A stretch of DNA of 34,108 nucleotides from Bacteroidota bacterium (GTDB taxonomy: Bacteria; Bacteroidota; Bacteroidia; Palsa-965): positions 1-34,108 of the forward strand of contig PLYR01000034.1 in assembly GCA_003153435.1 (NCBI GenBank), read 5' to 3'. Positions 6,853 to 15,143 of this stretch are shown piece after piece. Position numbers and translations under genes: made by a program. Positions within the stretch are counted from its first letter, which is position 1. The number at the start of each line of letters is the position of its first letter. The notes below the pieces were generated by a model. The model saw nothing but the letters and a program-made list of their open reading frames with translations, ran no database searches and was not told the origin of the DNA.

Positions 6853-7749
6853 TTATTTATAAGTCCGGATAAAGCGGTAGAGGTTAAAGTCGCTTTTCTT
6901 TTCCGCCACCATCAGAGCCTCTTCCAGCGCGGTTCGCGAAACTCCTTTCATCTTATATTCCGCAAGCAGGCGATAAGCCTTTTCTGTCATCAGCCGGGGT
7001 TTCTTTTCACGGATATTCGCATTCCATAACCGCAAGATCGCTTCATTCAACTCAGCTATTCCTTTGCCATTGATAGCGGAAGTCTTGATGACAGGAGTAT
7101 CCAGAGCGTGTCTGGATTCAACCAGACTGAGCAGATTTTTTACGAAGAGGTCGGCCCCGTCCCGGTCGCTTTTATTGACTACAAAGATATTGGCGATCTC
7201 CATGATTCCCGATTTGAGCGTCTGGACCTCGTCTCCTGACTCTGGAACCAGCACCAGCACACATAAGTCGGCAAGCCCGGCAATCTCCACTTCACTCTGG
7301 CCTACACCCACGGTTTCCAGAATGATCAGATCGAACCCAAAGGCCCGCATCACATCGGTTACTTCTATAGATTTGGCTGATAAACCTCCGAGCGCACCCC
7401 GGGTTGCAAGAGAACGGATGAAAACAGATTCACTTGTAAAATGTTCCGACATCCGGAGCCGGTCGCCCAACAGAGAGCCTTGCGTATACGGGGAGCTGGG
7501 ATCCACGGCAACGACTCCTACCTTTTTTCCTTCTGCAACAGCTACCTGGATGAGTTGACTGATCAATGTACTTTTACCTGCACCAGGAGGGCCCGTGATG
7601 CCAATCACCGGAACCGGTTTAGGGAATTGGATGGAACAGAGCAGCTCTTCATAGCCTTCGAGTTCATTTTCCACCATCGTGATAGCCCGCGCCAATGCAC
7701 GCTTATCCCCCTCCAGCATTGCCCTTTGAATATCAGGGATTGTAGTCAT
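6853..7749 (-). CDS. meaB: Methylmalonyl-CoA mutase-associated GTPase MeaB
   Basis: A G3E/SIMIBI-class GTPase. Walker A is GPPGAGKST (residues 53-61). The Mg/base-switch region VDPSSPYTQGSLLGDR (about 82-97) and ETVGVGQSE (145-153) are family hallmarks, and the guanine-specificity motif is NKSD (192-195). MeaB guards and reactivates adenosylcobalamin-dependent methylmalonyl-CoA mutase by gating cofactor loading and removal. At 298 residues it is slightly short compared with typical members (about 320-330) but keeps all motifs. No mutase gene is next to it; the mutase must be elsewhere. It is divergent from the GT2 gene, with only 34 bases between the start codons. Confidence 0.93.
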   Translation of the reverse strand: MTTIPDIQRAMLEGDKRALARAITMVENELEGYEELLCSIQFPKPVPVIGITGPPGAGKSTLISQLIQVAVAEGKKVGVVAVDPSSPYTQGSLLGDRLRMSEHFTSESVFIRSLATRGALGGLSAKSIEVTDVMRAFGFDLIILETVGVGQSEVEIAGLADLCVLVLVPESGDEVQTLKSGIMEIANIFVVNKSDRDGADLFVKNLLSLVESRHALDTPVIKTSAINGKGIAELNEAILRLWNANIREKKPRLMTEKAYRLLAEYKMKGVSRTALEEALMVAEKKSDFNLYRFIRTYK

Positions 7750-7754
7750 TCAGG

Positions 7755-7762
7755 CAAAGATA
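7755..7762 (-). promoter_or_regulatory. -7 promoter box TATCTTTG for meaB
   Basis: The minus strand reads TATCTTTG, ending five bases before the meaB ATG at 7749, which suggests a leaderless or nearly leaderless mRNA. No clear TTG element sits 17-23 bases upstream. The box shares the 34-base divergent intergenic region with a similar plus-strand box at 7772. Confidence 0.45.
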
Positions 7763-7771
7763 GGAAATACT

Positions 7772-7779
7772 TACCTTTA
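7772..7779 (+). promoter_or_regulatory. Possible -7 box for the glycosyltransferase operon
   Basis: TACCTTTA differs from TAnnTTTG at the last base and ends four bases before the GT2 ATG at 7784, the same geometry as the meaB box facing the other way. Confidence 0.3.
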
Positions 7780-7783
7780 CATC

Positions 7784-8551
7784 ATGCCTGAAATTTCGGT
7801 TGTCATTATTACATTTAATGAAGAGAAAAATATCGGACGATGCCTCGATTCAGTAAAGGGTATTGCAGATGATATTATAGTGGTGGATTCCTTTTCAACC
7901 GACCGAACCAAAGCCATCTGCCTTCAGTACGGTGCACGTTTTGTGGAGCATGCTTTTGAAGGACATATTGAACAGAAGAACTGGGCCATTACCCAAGCCA
8001 AATACCCTCATATACTTTCCATCGATGCGGATGAGGCACTTGATGAAACGCTGAAGGAGTCTATACGAGTTGTAAAAAATAACTGGACCCAAGATGGATA
8101 TGCCATGAATCGCCTTACGAATTACTGCGGAACATGGATTCATCATTGTGGATGGTACCCGGATACAAAACTCAGGCTTTGGGATTCGCGTAAAGGGTCG
8201 TGGACGGGAATAAACCCACACGATGAATACCGGCTAACAAGCCCAGACTCCACGGTTGGATTTCTGAAAGGGGATCTGCTTCATTACAGTTATTATACCC
8301 GGGATGATCATTACCGGCAGGTCAATTATTTTACCGACATCCTGGCCAGAGAATACAATAAACGGGGACGAAAAGGGAGCCTGGTTAAATTGACGCTGAA
8401 CCCCATTGCTAAATTCCTGGGTGATTATTTTCTCAAGCTTGGCTTCCTTGATGGGAAGGCAGGATTTACAATCAGCCGCATTTCTGCCTATGCTACCTGG
8501 TTGAAGTATTCCAAACTTCGAAAACTACAGCATGGCAAAGTCAATGAATAA
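7784..8551 (+). CDS. Family 2 glycosyltransferase (WaaE/KdtX-like)
   Basis: A 255-residue GT-A glycosyltransferase. The N-terminus ISVVIITFNEEKNIGRCLDS is the nucleotide-sugar binding start of GT2. DDIIVVDSFSTDRT and the DxD-like SIDADEAL (residues about 84-91) bind the metal and nucleotide. FEGHIEQKNWAI and the histidine/tryptophan-rich WIHHCGWYPDTKLRLW are typical of the LPS-core WaaE/KdtX branch. The C-terminus has a moderately hydrophobic segment (FLGDYFLKLGFLDG). It probably adds a sugar to LPS core or another envelope glycan on the cytoplasmic face of the inner membrane. It overlaps the next gene (GT9) by 20 bases, showing a two-gene operon. Confidence 0.88.
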   Translation: MPEISVVIITFNEEKNIGRCLDSVKGIADDIIVVDSFSTDRTKAICLQYGARFVEHAFEGHIEQKNWAITQAKYPHILSIDADEALDETLKESIRVVKNNWTQDGYAMNRLTNYCGTWIHHCGWYPDTKLRLWDSRKGSWTGINPHDEYRLTSPDSTVGFLKGDLLHYSYYTRDDHYRQVNYFTDILAREYNKRGRKGSLVKLTLNPIAKFLGDYFLKLGFLDGKAGFTISRISAYATWLKYSKLRKLQHGKVNE

Positions 8552-9572
8552 ACCATTCACGGTTATTATTAGCCGTACCGACAGTCTCGGGGATGTGATG
8601 CTTACACTTCCCTTGGCCGGAATCATTAAAAAATTCATTCCAGGTTCAAGGATTGTGTTCCTTGGAAAGGAGTACACAAAAGACCTGGTTACCTGTTGCG
8701 GAAACATAGACGAATTCCTGAGCCTGGAAGAACTCCGGAAATTGAAGACGAAGGAAAGACCTCTCCGCTTAAAGTCATTAAATGCCAATGCCATTCTACA
8801 TGTTTTCCCGGATAAGGAGCTGGCAGCTATGGCGAAAGAAGCAGGGATCCCTATTCGCGTAGGAACGAGCCACCGGATCTATCACTTTCTAACGTGCAAT
8901 CACCTCATCAATTTTTCGAGACGTAAATCGGACCTGCATGAATCGCAGTTGAATCTGAAATTGCTTTCGGGTATCGGTATCGAGCAGGAATTATCAACCC
9001 GGGAAATCAATGCCTTTAGCGCACTCACCGAAGTACACTCCAAAAAATATCCGGCATCAAACCTGCCGACACGAGATAAGTTCAACCTCATTATCCACCC
9101 CCGGTCAAAAGGGAGTGCGAGGGAATGGGGTCTGGATAATTTCACAAAGCTGATCCAGCTCTTACCAACGGAGACTTACAAGATCTTCATCACCGGCACT
9201 CTCCAGGAAGGAGAATCGATGAAAGCTTTTATAGAATCCAATCCTTCAGTGGTCAACCTCTGCGGAAAGTTGTCGCTGAAAGAATTCATAGCTCTCATCG
9301 ATTCCTGTCAAGGTCTTGTGGCTGCCAGTACCGGCCCCCTGCATATAGCTTCTGCCTTGGGGAAAAAAGCTATCGGCATTTATGCGCCTATGCATCCGAT
9401 TGATCCCGGCCGATGGGCTCCGATAGGGGAACAAGCGGAGTACCTGGTAAAGCAGGTGGACTGTTCTGATTGCCGCAAGAGTATGGATTGTCATTGCATC
9501 CGGGAGATTAAGCCTGAGACTGTTTATGATATCATACGTTTAGCACAGTCTAAAGCTAGCGGTCGTGTTTAA
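8532..9572 (+). CDS. Family 9 glycosyltransferase (heptosyltransferase-like)
   Basis: A 346-residue GT-B enzyme. The N-terminus TVIISRTDSLGDVMLTLPLAG is the classic heptosyltransferase start (R-x-D-x-x-G-D). The C-terminal donor-binding motif is ASTGPLHIASALGKKAIGIY (about residues 265-284), preceded by FNLIIHPRSKGSAREWG. Family members transfer heptose from ADP-heptose to LPS core, though Bacteroidota enzymes may use other sugars. The ATG at 8532 lies inside the end of the GT2 gene (20-base overlap), implying translational coupling. Its 3' end overlaps by 17 bases the 3' end of the opposing beta-helix gene. Confidence 0.88.
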   Translation: MAKSMNKPFTVIISRTDSLGDVMLTLPLAGIIKKFIPGSRIVFLGKEYTKDLVTCCGNIDEFLSLEELRKLKTKERPLRLKSLNANAILHVFPDKELAAMAKEAGIPIRVGTSHRIYHFLTCNHLINFSRRKSDLHESQLNLKLLSGIGIEQELSTREINAFSALTEVHSKKYPASNLPTRDKFNLIIHPRSKGSAREWGLDNFTKLIQLLPTETYKIFITGTLQEGESMKAFIESNPSVVNLCGKLSLKEFIALIDSCQGLVAASTGPLHIASALGKKAIGIYAPMHPIDPGRWAPIGEQAEYLVKQVDCSDCRKSMDCHCIREIKPETVYDIIRLAQSKASGRV

Positions 9573-11169
9573 CGATTACTACCTGCGTCGTCTGCTCCTC
9601 TTGTTCATTCCTCAACCTCACATAATAAAATCCTTCCTGCAAACCACTGACATCGAGTTGAGGAAGTGATAAACAATTTATTTCCCTGGTGGAAATAATA
9701 CGCCCGCTTGGGTCAATCAGTTCCAGTATTGTACCTGGAGCCAGCTCATCGGTATCAATGGTAATCCCTGAACTGGCTGGATTAGGAAAACAGACAACGT
9801 CCTTGCCTCTTCCATGTTTTTTATGATATCCATTCGTGGGAGTGACCACGCCGGTAATGACAGGAGGGCCAACCACTGTGGAAGAGAGGGGGTGAGGATA
9901 AGGATAGGGAGTATAGGAAGGCTTAGCGAAAAGATGGTAATCCCGGTCTTGTACAAAATATTGAGGCTGAAAATTATAAAATACCGAAGAGCTATAGGTT
10001 CCGGCATAAGGAGTAAATGCATTGTTCCAGGTGAAGAGGTCCCCATCTCCATCCTGACCGGTTACGCCAGTGTTGGAAGGACCATACCAAAGTCCGCTTA
10101 GATAACCGGGTTGAGTAAAGATGGGATAAGCTTGGGTGCCACTGACCTGATCGTCTATGATCCCAACTCCAAAACGGAAGCCCTGGATATAATTATCATG
10201 GATCACTGCATCACCAGACTTTATGAGAACCCCATTGTTGGAGAGATTTTGAGCGCTTTGTCCCGGAATAATCGGTGTCCCGTCTTTGAAAGTGGTGTTG
10301 ACAATAGAGTCATTATACACTTCTACGGCCCGCGTTCCATAATAGTTCAGCCCTGGGGTCATTCGTGCCGCATGTGCATCAACGGCATGATCTCCACCTC
10401 CTGCTATATTATTGATGACCGAATTATGTCTGAACACATAGAGCCCGCATCCCCCTGCAGCAATCGAGTGCCGGTGATAATCGAAGGTGTTATTCTCCAC
10501 AAAAATGAAGTTGGAAGTGCCCAGTCGGGGATTCGCAATCCATTTGTTGTTGGTGCCAAATACCGCAACGCCATAGCCTTCCCCCAGTGCATCGGGCCCT
10601 TTGGCGTTATGATAGAATTGATTCCGTTGAATCAATCCTCCTACGATACTGTCATCATGGATTACATAAATGCCGGCTGATCCAAAGTACTGGAAGCGAC
10701 AGTCGGAGATCACAAAATCAACACATTGAATCATCTCAATCCCAATATCTGATGCGCGCGAGAGTCCATCCCCCAGTGTTACACAAGGCTGCTTGCTTTT
10801 GAAGCAGATTCCTGTAACCTGAATGCCTGAAGGAGCAGGGCTGTTGATATTAAAATAAAGAATCCCTGCCCAATCGGGGCTTGCTGAAAGAAGCGTGTCG
10901 AGTGTGCTCTCCGAACGGAATAAGATGGTCTTGTCCAGTCCCTGTCCTCGAATTGTAACAAACTTTGTAATGACCACATGCTTATTTACGATAAACTGAC
11001 CTGCTGGGATATCTACTTCATCTCCATTCTGAGCTGCGTTTACGGCAGCCTGTAGATTCGGTTGAATATCCGCATTGTTTCCGGGATTCTGCACTGTGAT
11101 GACTGCAGCCTGTGTGGAGGCATGGCACAAGAGTGCCGCAGACACCAAGCTAAGTAGCTTCGTTCTCAT
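9556..11169 (-). CDS. Secreted right-handed beta-helix protein with T9SS type A sorting domain
   Basis: A 537-residue protein from the ATG at 11169, chosen over an upstream in-frame ATG at 11250 because it gives a signal peptide (MRTKLLSLVSAALLCHASTQA). Residues about 35-340 show the pectate-lyase-like beta-helix pattern: LQAAVNAAQNGDEVDIPAGQF, VVITKFVTIRGQGLDKTIL, then repeated short strands with asparagines (FIFVENNTFDYH, YVFRHNSVINNIAGGGDH, AVIHDNYIQGF). Such folds often bind or cleave polysaccharides; no catalytic set could be assigned. The T9SS tail runs from about residue 458 (VVCFPNPASSGITID ... LQEGFYYVRL). A promoter matching the Flavobacterium consensus precedes it. It overlaps the opposing GT9 gene by 17 bases. 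Confidence 0.85.
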   Translation of the reverse strand: MRTKLLSLVSAALLCHASTQAAVITVQNPGNNADIQPNLQAAVNAAQNGDEVDIPAGQFIVNKHVVITKFVTIRGQGLDKTILFRSESTLDTLLSASPDWAGILYFNINSPAPSGIQVTGICFKSKQPCVTLGDGLSRASDIGIEMIQCVDFVISDCRFQYFGSAGIYVIHDDSIVGGLIQRNQFYHNAKGPDALGEGYGVAVFGTNNKWIANPRLGTSNFIFVENNTFDYHRHSIAAGGCGLYVFRHNSVINNIAGGGDHAVDAHAARMTPGLNYYGTRAVEVYNDSIVNTTFKDGTPIIPGQSAQNLSNNGVLIKSGDAVIHDNYIQGFRFGVGIIDDQVSGTQAYPIFTQPGYLSGLWYGPSNTGVTGQDGDGDLFTWNNAFTPYAGTYSSSVFYNFQPQYFVQDRDYHLFAKPSYTPYPYPHPLSSTVVGPPVITGVVTPTNGYHKKHGRGKDVVCFPNPASSGITIDTDELAPGTILELIDPSGRIISTREINCLSLPQLDVSGLQEGFYYVRLRNEQEEQTTQVVIVKHDR

Positions 11170-11219
11170 GGGTTTTGGTTTTAGGATGTGTGAAAAAACT
11201 AAATCGAGTCTGTTGATAT

Positions 11220-11250
11220 CAAAAATAATTTGAATGCAACTTATTCCCAA
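11220..11250 (-). promoter_or_regulatory. Promoter for the beta-helix gene
   Basis: On the minus strand TTG (11250-11248) is followed after 20 bases by TATTTTTG (11227-11220). This matches the known Bacteroidota layout TTG-N17-23-TAnnTTTG. The start codon at 11169 is about 50 bases downstream. The box also supports the ATG at 11169 over the one at 11250, which lies upstream of the promoter's -7 element. Confidence 0.55.
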
Positions 11251-11315
11251 TTCAAAATCATCCTAAAAGACCCTGTCATCTTTTCCTGTACCAGCCAGAT
11301 GCCGTTAGTGGCGGA

Positions 11316-12272
11316 CTATGGCCCCATCAATTTCAAGGTGATGGGTGTCTTCCCGTCTGAAATAATCAGCTTACTGCTGGAGGATTCTCCCAAAGCTTTC
11401 ATAGCTTCAATGGTTTTAAGTTTGAGCATCATCTCCGAGATGGAGGAGTTGGTGAGTTCCTGTGTTTTTTTCTGAGCAGTGGCTTCGATCACACTTCGTT
11501 CGGCTTCTTTCTTTTGTTTCTCGACGGCAAAATCCTGTTCAAGCCTTTCGCGTTCTATGTTAGATTGAATTTCTCTCTTTTGTTTTTCAAAGCTGAACTC
11601 CATCTCCTTTCTCTGCTTCTCAATATTAGCTTCCGTTTCTTTTTTCTGACGAAGGATATCTACATCCTGTTGCTTGGCCTGTTGTTCGGCAAGGACTTTT
11701 TTCTCAATCACCCGGTCGATATCATCCGGCACATCAATGTCTCTCACCAGTACCTGGTCTATCACAAACCCATAGTGGCCCAGATCCGCATTCATGTCTC
11801 TGAAAATGGCTATCTCCAGTGAATCGCGTTGTACCATCAGGTCAATCACCTTGTAATTAAGACAAGTTTCCCGGGCTATCGCAGTGAAGTTGTTCATGAT
11901 GATTGATTTTTCGTATCCCAGACCGATAGTCAGATAAATATCCCGGATGGCTTCAGGCTTAATATGATATAACAGCGTGAGGTCTGCTTTGGCTTCCACT
12001 CCTTCTTTGGTAGGTAAGGTCATCTTTAAGGAGACTTCCGTCAGGCGTGTTGTAAAATGGATATAATGCCTTCCGAAACCAATGGCATGACGTCCTTCAC
12101 CGTAATTGCCGGGTTGCAGTTTGCCACGGACTACTTTTAATCCAACCTCTCCGGGATGGATAGTCGTGCAGCTCTCCGCACTTAGAATAATAAAGAGTAA
12201 TAGAGTGAAGCAGGAAAGGACGGGGTAGGGCAGAGTCATCCTACGCAGGAAATTCTGGCTGGCATGTTTCAT
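11316..12272 (-). CDS. SPFH/Band 7 (prohibitin-like) membrane-anchored protein with hendecad coiled coil
   Basis: A 318-residue protein. Residues 12-35 are a hydrophobic signal or anchor ending SAESC, a possible lipobox with C35. Residues about 37-195 are the SPFH domain: HPGEVGLKVVRGKLQPG, KEGVEAKADLTLLYHI, then the conserved FRDMNADLGHYGFVIDQVLV and IDVPDDIDRVIEKK. Residues 195-275 are a highly charged helix containing five 11-residue repeats (204-258). SPFH proteins form ring or cage oligomers that organise membrane domains or control proteases. If C35 is lipidated the protein would sit on an outer or inner membrane surface facing the periplasm. The start is ATG 12272 or, less likely, 12239. 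It lies downstream of the moa operon, with 139 bases between. Confidence 0.8.
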   Translation of the reverse strand: MKHASQNFLRRMTLPYPVLSCFTLLLFIILSAESCTTIHPGEVGLKVVRGKLQPGNYGEGRHAIGFGRHYIHFTTRLTEVSLKMTLPTKEGVEAKADLTLLYHIKPEAIRDIYLTIGLGYEKSIIMNNFTAIARETCLNYKVIDLMVQRDSLEIAIFRDMNADLGHYGFVIDQVLVRDIDVPDDIDRVIEKKVLAEQQAKQQDVDILRQKKETEANIEKQRKEMEFSFEKQKREIQSNIERERLEQDFAVEKQKKEAERSVIEATAQKKTQELTNSSISEMMLKLKTIEAMKALGESSSSKLIISDGKTPITLKLMGP

Positions 12273-12291
12273 GAGGAAGGGGATTTAGGTT

Positions 12292-12317
12292 TGCGTTTAA
12301 TCTGTTACCTAAACGCA
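12292..12317. repeat. 8-bp inverted repeat upstream of the SPFH gene
   Basis: TGCGTTTA (12292-12299) and TAAACGCA (12310-12317) are perfect reverse complements separated by 10 bases. The site lies 20-45 bases before the SPFH ATG and downstream of the molybdenum operon. With no T-run it resembles an operator more than a terminator; the binding factor is unknown. Confidence 0.35.
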
Positions 12318-12411
12318 TACACGAATTGTGCCCTTCACCGAAAAATCATTTTATCTAATCGGATTATAATTTGTAAGAGGCCCGGAAGCGCCGGTTCTAA
12401 TTGGTTTTTAA

Positions 12412-13323
12412 TCACTCGTGCTTCATGGATTCTAGTATCCGGTACACATGAAGTACGAAAGGGAAGAGTGCATCCATGCTTTCGAGCGCACCACGGGTGG
12501 AACCGGGAAGGGTCAGAATAAGAGAGTTTCCTCTTAATCCGGCCACCCCTCTGGAAAGCATTGCGAAAGGCATACGCTCCTGGCCATAGCTTCTGGCTGC
12601 TTCCATTATTCCGGGAATTTCACGATCGAGTAATGGTTTGATCGCTTCCGGTGTGATGTCTCTGGGAGAAAGACCCGTCCCACCGGTTAAAATGATGAGG
12701 TCTGTTGCTTTGCTAACCAGATCAAGTGTTTTATGCTGGATCTGTTTTTCCTCATCCGGAATGATGGAATAATCGCTGATGGTGATTCCCAGGCTTTCCA
12801 GTTTTTTGATAATGGTTTTTCCTGCTTTGTCTTCTTTAGTCCCTGCTGAAACACTATCAGAACATACAATGACACCGGCCTTCAGATCTTTCCGGAATTT
12901 GTCGGTAAAGTCTGATTTGCCTCCTTTTTTCTCCAGCAATTTAATACTGCATATTTCCAGCTTTTTGTCAATCGGTTTAAGCATATCATACATCGTAAGT
13001 GCAACAACCGATGCCCCATGCATGGCCTCCACTTCAACACCGGTTTTATAAACCGTATGTACTTCCACCTCAATATGAATCTCCAGGCCCTTGATCTCAT
13101 AGCGGATTTGAGAGAACTCGACAGGCATTGGATGACAATCGGGAATGAGATCGCTGGTCTTCTTGATGCCCAGCAGTCCCGCTGCTTTGGCCATTTCAAA
13201 TACATCGCCCTTAGGCACCTTTTTGTTAACGAGGGCTTCGATCGTAGCCTCCGAGCTGGTTTTAATAATGGCTCCGGCAATAGCTTTACGATGCGTATGT
13301 ATTTTATGAGTGATGTCTACCAT
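12412..13323 (-). CDS. moaCB: Bifunctional molybdenum cofactor protein MoaC-MogA/MoaB fusion
   Basis: A 303-residue fusion. Residues 1-145 are MoaC (cyclic pyranopterin monophosphate synthase, acting with MoaA): MVDITHK start, P-D-C-H-P with H64, the catalytic-type [20 protein letters not shown] with E97, E99, D113 and then K116, and EKKGGKSDF. Residues about 148-300 are a MogA/MoaB domain that adenylylates molybdopterin before Mo insertion: [35 protein letters not shown] and [15 protein letters not shown]. It is the last gene of the molybdenum operon, 33 bases after mobA, with a possible internal promoter box at 13343. Fusing an early step to a late one in one polypeptide recurs in Bacteroidota. 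Confidence 0.93.
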   Translation of the reverse strand: MVDITHKIHTHRKAIAGAIIKTSSEATIEALVNKKVPKGDVFEMAKAAGLLGIKKTSDLIPDCHPMPVEFSQIRYEIKGLEIHIEVEVHTVYKTGVEVEAMHGASVVALTMYDMLKPIDKKLEICSIKLLEKKGGKSDFTDKFRKDLKAGVIVCSDSVSAGTKEDKAGKTIIKKLESLGITISDYSIIPDEEKQIQHKTLDLVSKATDLIILTGGTGLSPRDITPEAIKPLLDREIPGIMEAARSYGQERMPFAMLSRGVAGLRGNSLILTLPGSTRGALESMDALFPFVLHVYRILESMKHE

Positions 13324-13342
13324 AGTGATTCAGGAATGATTA

Positions 13343-13350
13343 CAAACTTA
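13343..13350 (-). promoter_or_regulatory. Possible internal -7 box before moaCB
   Basis: The minus strand reads TAAGTTTG, a TAnnTTTG match in the 33-base mobA-moaCB gap, ending 19 bases before the moaCB ATG at 13323. It could give moaCB expression independent of the molybdoenzyme. The spacing of a -33 element was not confirmed. Confidence 0.3.
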
Positions 13351-13356
13351 CATTAT

Positions 13357-13923
13357 TTAGTTTTCCGGAAGGTCTTCCCGGGAATTCATATTCTTCAAAA
13401 GAAAGCCAGCATCAAAACGGACCTGCTGTGTAAGATTCATTTTTTTTGCATTAAAGTGAGCAAGAAATTCAGTCATCTTTCGGTCACCTGCTTGAAGCTT
13501 CTTTTTCCATTCACTCAGCACCGTTCTGGAATAAAATCCGCAAAGAGGATGAATGCCATCAGCCGAAACAGGAACAGTAATGAGAGATCTTTCTGATTCA
13601 AGAAGCAGGTATTGCAAAAAGTCAGTATTCAGGTTCGGAGTGTCGCAAGCCAGCACCAGGTTCTTTTCAGTAGGAGAGTGGAAAAGGCCGGTATAGATTC
13701 CTCCAGCAGGACCACAATCGGGAAGGAGATCGGGATAGACCGGATAGCCGAGAAAGCGGTATTCTGGATTCGATGAAATAATGAGGATATTGGAAACAAG
13801 GGGTTCGAGGACTTTTGAAATCAGCGTGATCATTTTTTGACCTCTTACTTCCAGGAGTCCTTTCTCAGATCCCATTCGGGTACTTTTCCCTCCAGCAAGT
13901 ATGATTCCGCTAACTGCTTCCAA
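13357..13923 (-). CDS. mobA: Molybdenum cofactor guanylyltransferase MobA
   Basis: A 188-residue nucleotidyltransferase. The N-terminal signature GIILAGGKSTRMGSEKGLL (about residues 6-24) binds the nucleotide phosphates. PDCGPAGGIYTGL (about 70-82) and LVLACDTPNLN (about 90-100), whose aspartate binds Mg, are diagnostic. MobA transfers GMP from GTP to Mo-molybdopterin, making the MGD form used by DMSO-reductase-family enzymes. This fits the molybdoenzyme gene at the head of the same operon, which belongs to that family. Two bases separate it from the moeA stop, indicating tight coupling. The length is normal for the family. Confidence 0.92.
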   Translation of the reverse strand: MEAVSGIILAGGKSTRMGSEKGLLEVRGQKMITLISKVLEPLVSNILIISSNPEYRFLGYPVYPDLLPDCGPAGGIYTGLFHSPTEKNLVLACDTPNLNTDFLQYLLLESERSLITVPVSADGIHPLCGFYSRTVLSEWKKKLQAGDRKMTEFLAHFNAKKMNLTQQVRFDAGFLLKNMNSREDLPEN

Positions 13924-13925
13924 GA

Positions 13926-15143
13926 TTAAGATCTGATCAGGTGTACTTCCACCAGGTCATTGGTGGCATATGCTTTCTTTCCCGGGTGTAGAAAAACCAA
14001 ACAATTGCCCAGAGCGAATGAGTGCATGGAATCGCTTTCCTGACCCTCCAGAATATGAACTTTATTCCCGTCTATCCTGCCTTTCAAAAAAAGAGAGAAC
14101 TCAGGATTCTTCAAGTAACCTTCTGCAAGAGGCAGGTGGATCTTCTGCAATGCCGAATCCTGCCCTCCCTGCATGCATTGAATGGCGAGGGAGACATATT
14201 CATAAAAACAAGTAAGTACACTGGCCGGATTTCCGGGTAGGGCAAATACCAATGTCTTTTTCTTTTTCCCGAAAAAGAGAGGCTTCCCGGGCTTTTGTGC
14301 GAGCTGGTAAAACAAACACTTCACTCCGGCTTTAGGAAGAGCGGTCTTTACAAAATCAAGATCACCTGCGGAGATCCCTCCGGTAAGTATAATAAGGTCG
14401 GAAGATTTGAGGGCTTTACGGATTGCTGCAAGCACTCGTATCTCGATATCCTTTACACCTGTACAGGAAACAGGTTTAAGGTCCATCACTTTCAGTGCGG
14501 CTTTCAGTGCACCGGAATTGGATTCGAAGATTTGCCCGGGTCTTAGACTGGATCCGGGACGAACTAATTCATCTCCGGTAACGATCACAGAAATTTTAGG
14601 TTTATCGAACACCTTGACCTTTGCAATGCCCAGAGAAGACAGAAAACCAATACTTCCGGCATTGAGTCTGTGCCCCTTTTCAAGAATTACATCTCCTTTA
14701 TGAATATGCCGACCTTGTTTCCGGATATTGGCCCCTTGTTGGAGGGAAGGATTCTGTATGAGGAGGCTATTCTTTTCTTCTACCACCTGCTCCCGCATGA
14801 TAACCGTATCGGCACCGGTGGGAATAGCCGCTCCGGTAAAAATTCTATAGACCTCCCCTTTACCGAGTGGCTCCAGAGGCTTCGTCTTTCCCGCAGAAAC
14901 AGTTCCTCTTACGCTATACTGTCGTATGTCGCCTGCATAGTCAGAAAATTTCAATGCATAACCATCCATCGCACTGTTATCAAATAATGGAAGGTTGATG
15001 GGTGATTTAAGTGGCTCTGCAAGTACATATCCTAACGCAGCCTCGGTGGTGCGAATCACTTTCGCGCAAAGCGGAGCAGAAGCTTGAATGATTTCCCAGG
15101 CCTGCTCCGGGGTGATTAATGATATTTTTTCCGGTTGCTTCAT
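13926..15143 (-). CDS. moeA: Molybdopterin molybdenumtransferase MoeA
   Basis: A 405-residue protein with the full MoeA layout. The N-terminal part has LPLFDNSAMDGYAL and the second-domain segment YRIFTGAAIPTGADTVIMRE. The central MogA-like domain has VSVIVTGDELV-type VIVTGDELVRPG, ILTGGISAGDLDFV and QKPGKPLFFG. ALPGNPASVLTCFYEYV and a small C-terminal beta domain follow. MoeA inserts molybdenum into adenylylated molybdopterin, the product of the MogA activity encoded two genes downstream. Its ATG at 15143 directly abuts the TAG of the upstream molybdoenzyme gene (no bases between), so translation is probably coupled. Nothing essential appears to be missing. Confidence 0.93.
   Translation of the reverse strand: MKQPEKISLITPEQAWEIIQASAPLCAKVIRTTEAALGYVLAEPLKSPINLPLFDNSAMDGYALKFSDYAGDIRQYSVRGTVSAGKTKPLEPLGKGEVYRIFTGAAIPTGADTVIMREQVVEEKNSLLIQNPSLQQGANIRKQGRHIHKGDVILEKGHRLNAGSIGFLSSLGIAKVKVFDKPKISVIVTGDELVRPGSSLRPGQIFESNSGALKAALKVMDLKPVSCTGVKDIEIRVLAAIRKALKSSDLIILTGGISAGDLDFVKTALPKAGVKCLFYQLAQKPGKPLFFGKKKKTLVFALPGNPASVLTCFYEYVSLAIQCMQGGQDSALQKIHLPLAEGYLKNPEFSLFLKGRIDGNKVHILEGQESDSMHSFALGNCLVFLHPGKKAYATNDLVEVHLIRS

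Noticed and set aside
10111-10680. 189-codon open frame (+) inside the beta-helix gene
   Set aside because: It is antisense to a gene with signal peptide, fold pattern and T9SS tail, and has no domain of its own.
11170-11250. 27-residue N-terminal extension of the beta-helix protein
   Set aside because: It would place extra residues before the signal peptide, and the matching promoter box lies downstream of that ATG.
12882-13280. 132-codon open frame (-) in another frame of moaCB
   Set aside because: It is a shadow of the clearly conserved MoaC domain, with an unusual Cys/Trp/Arg-rich composition.
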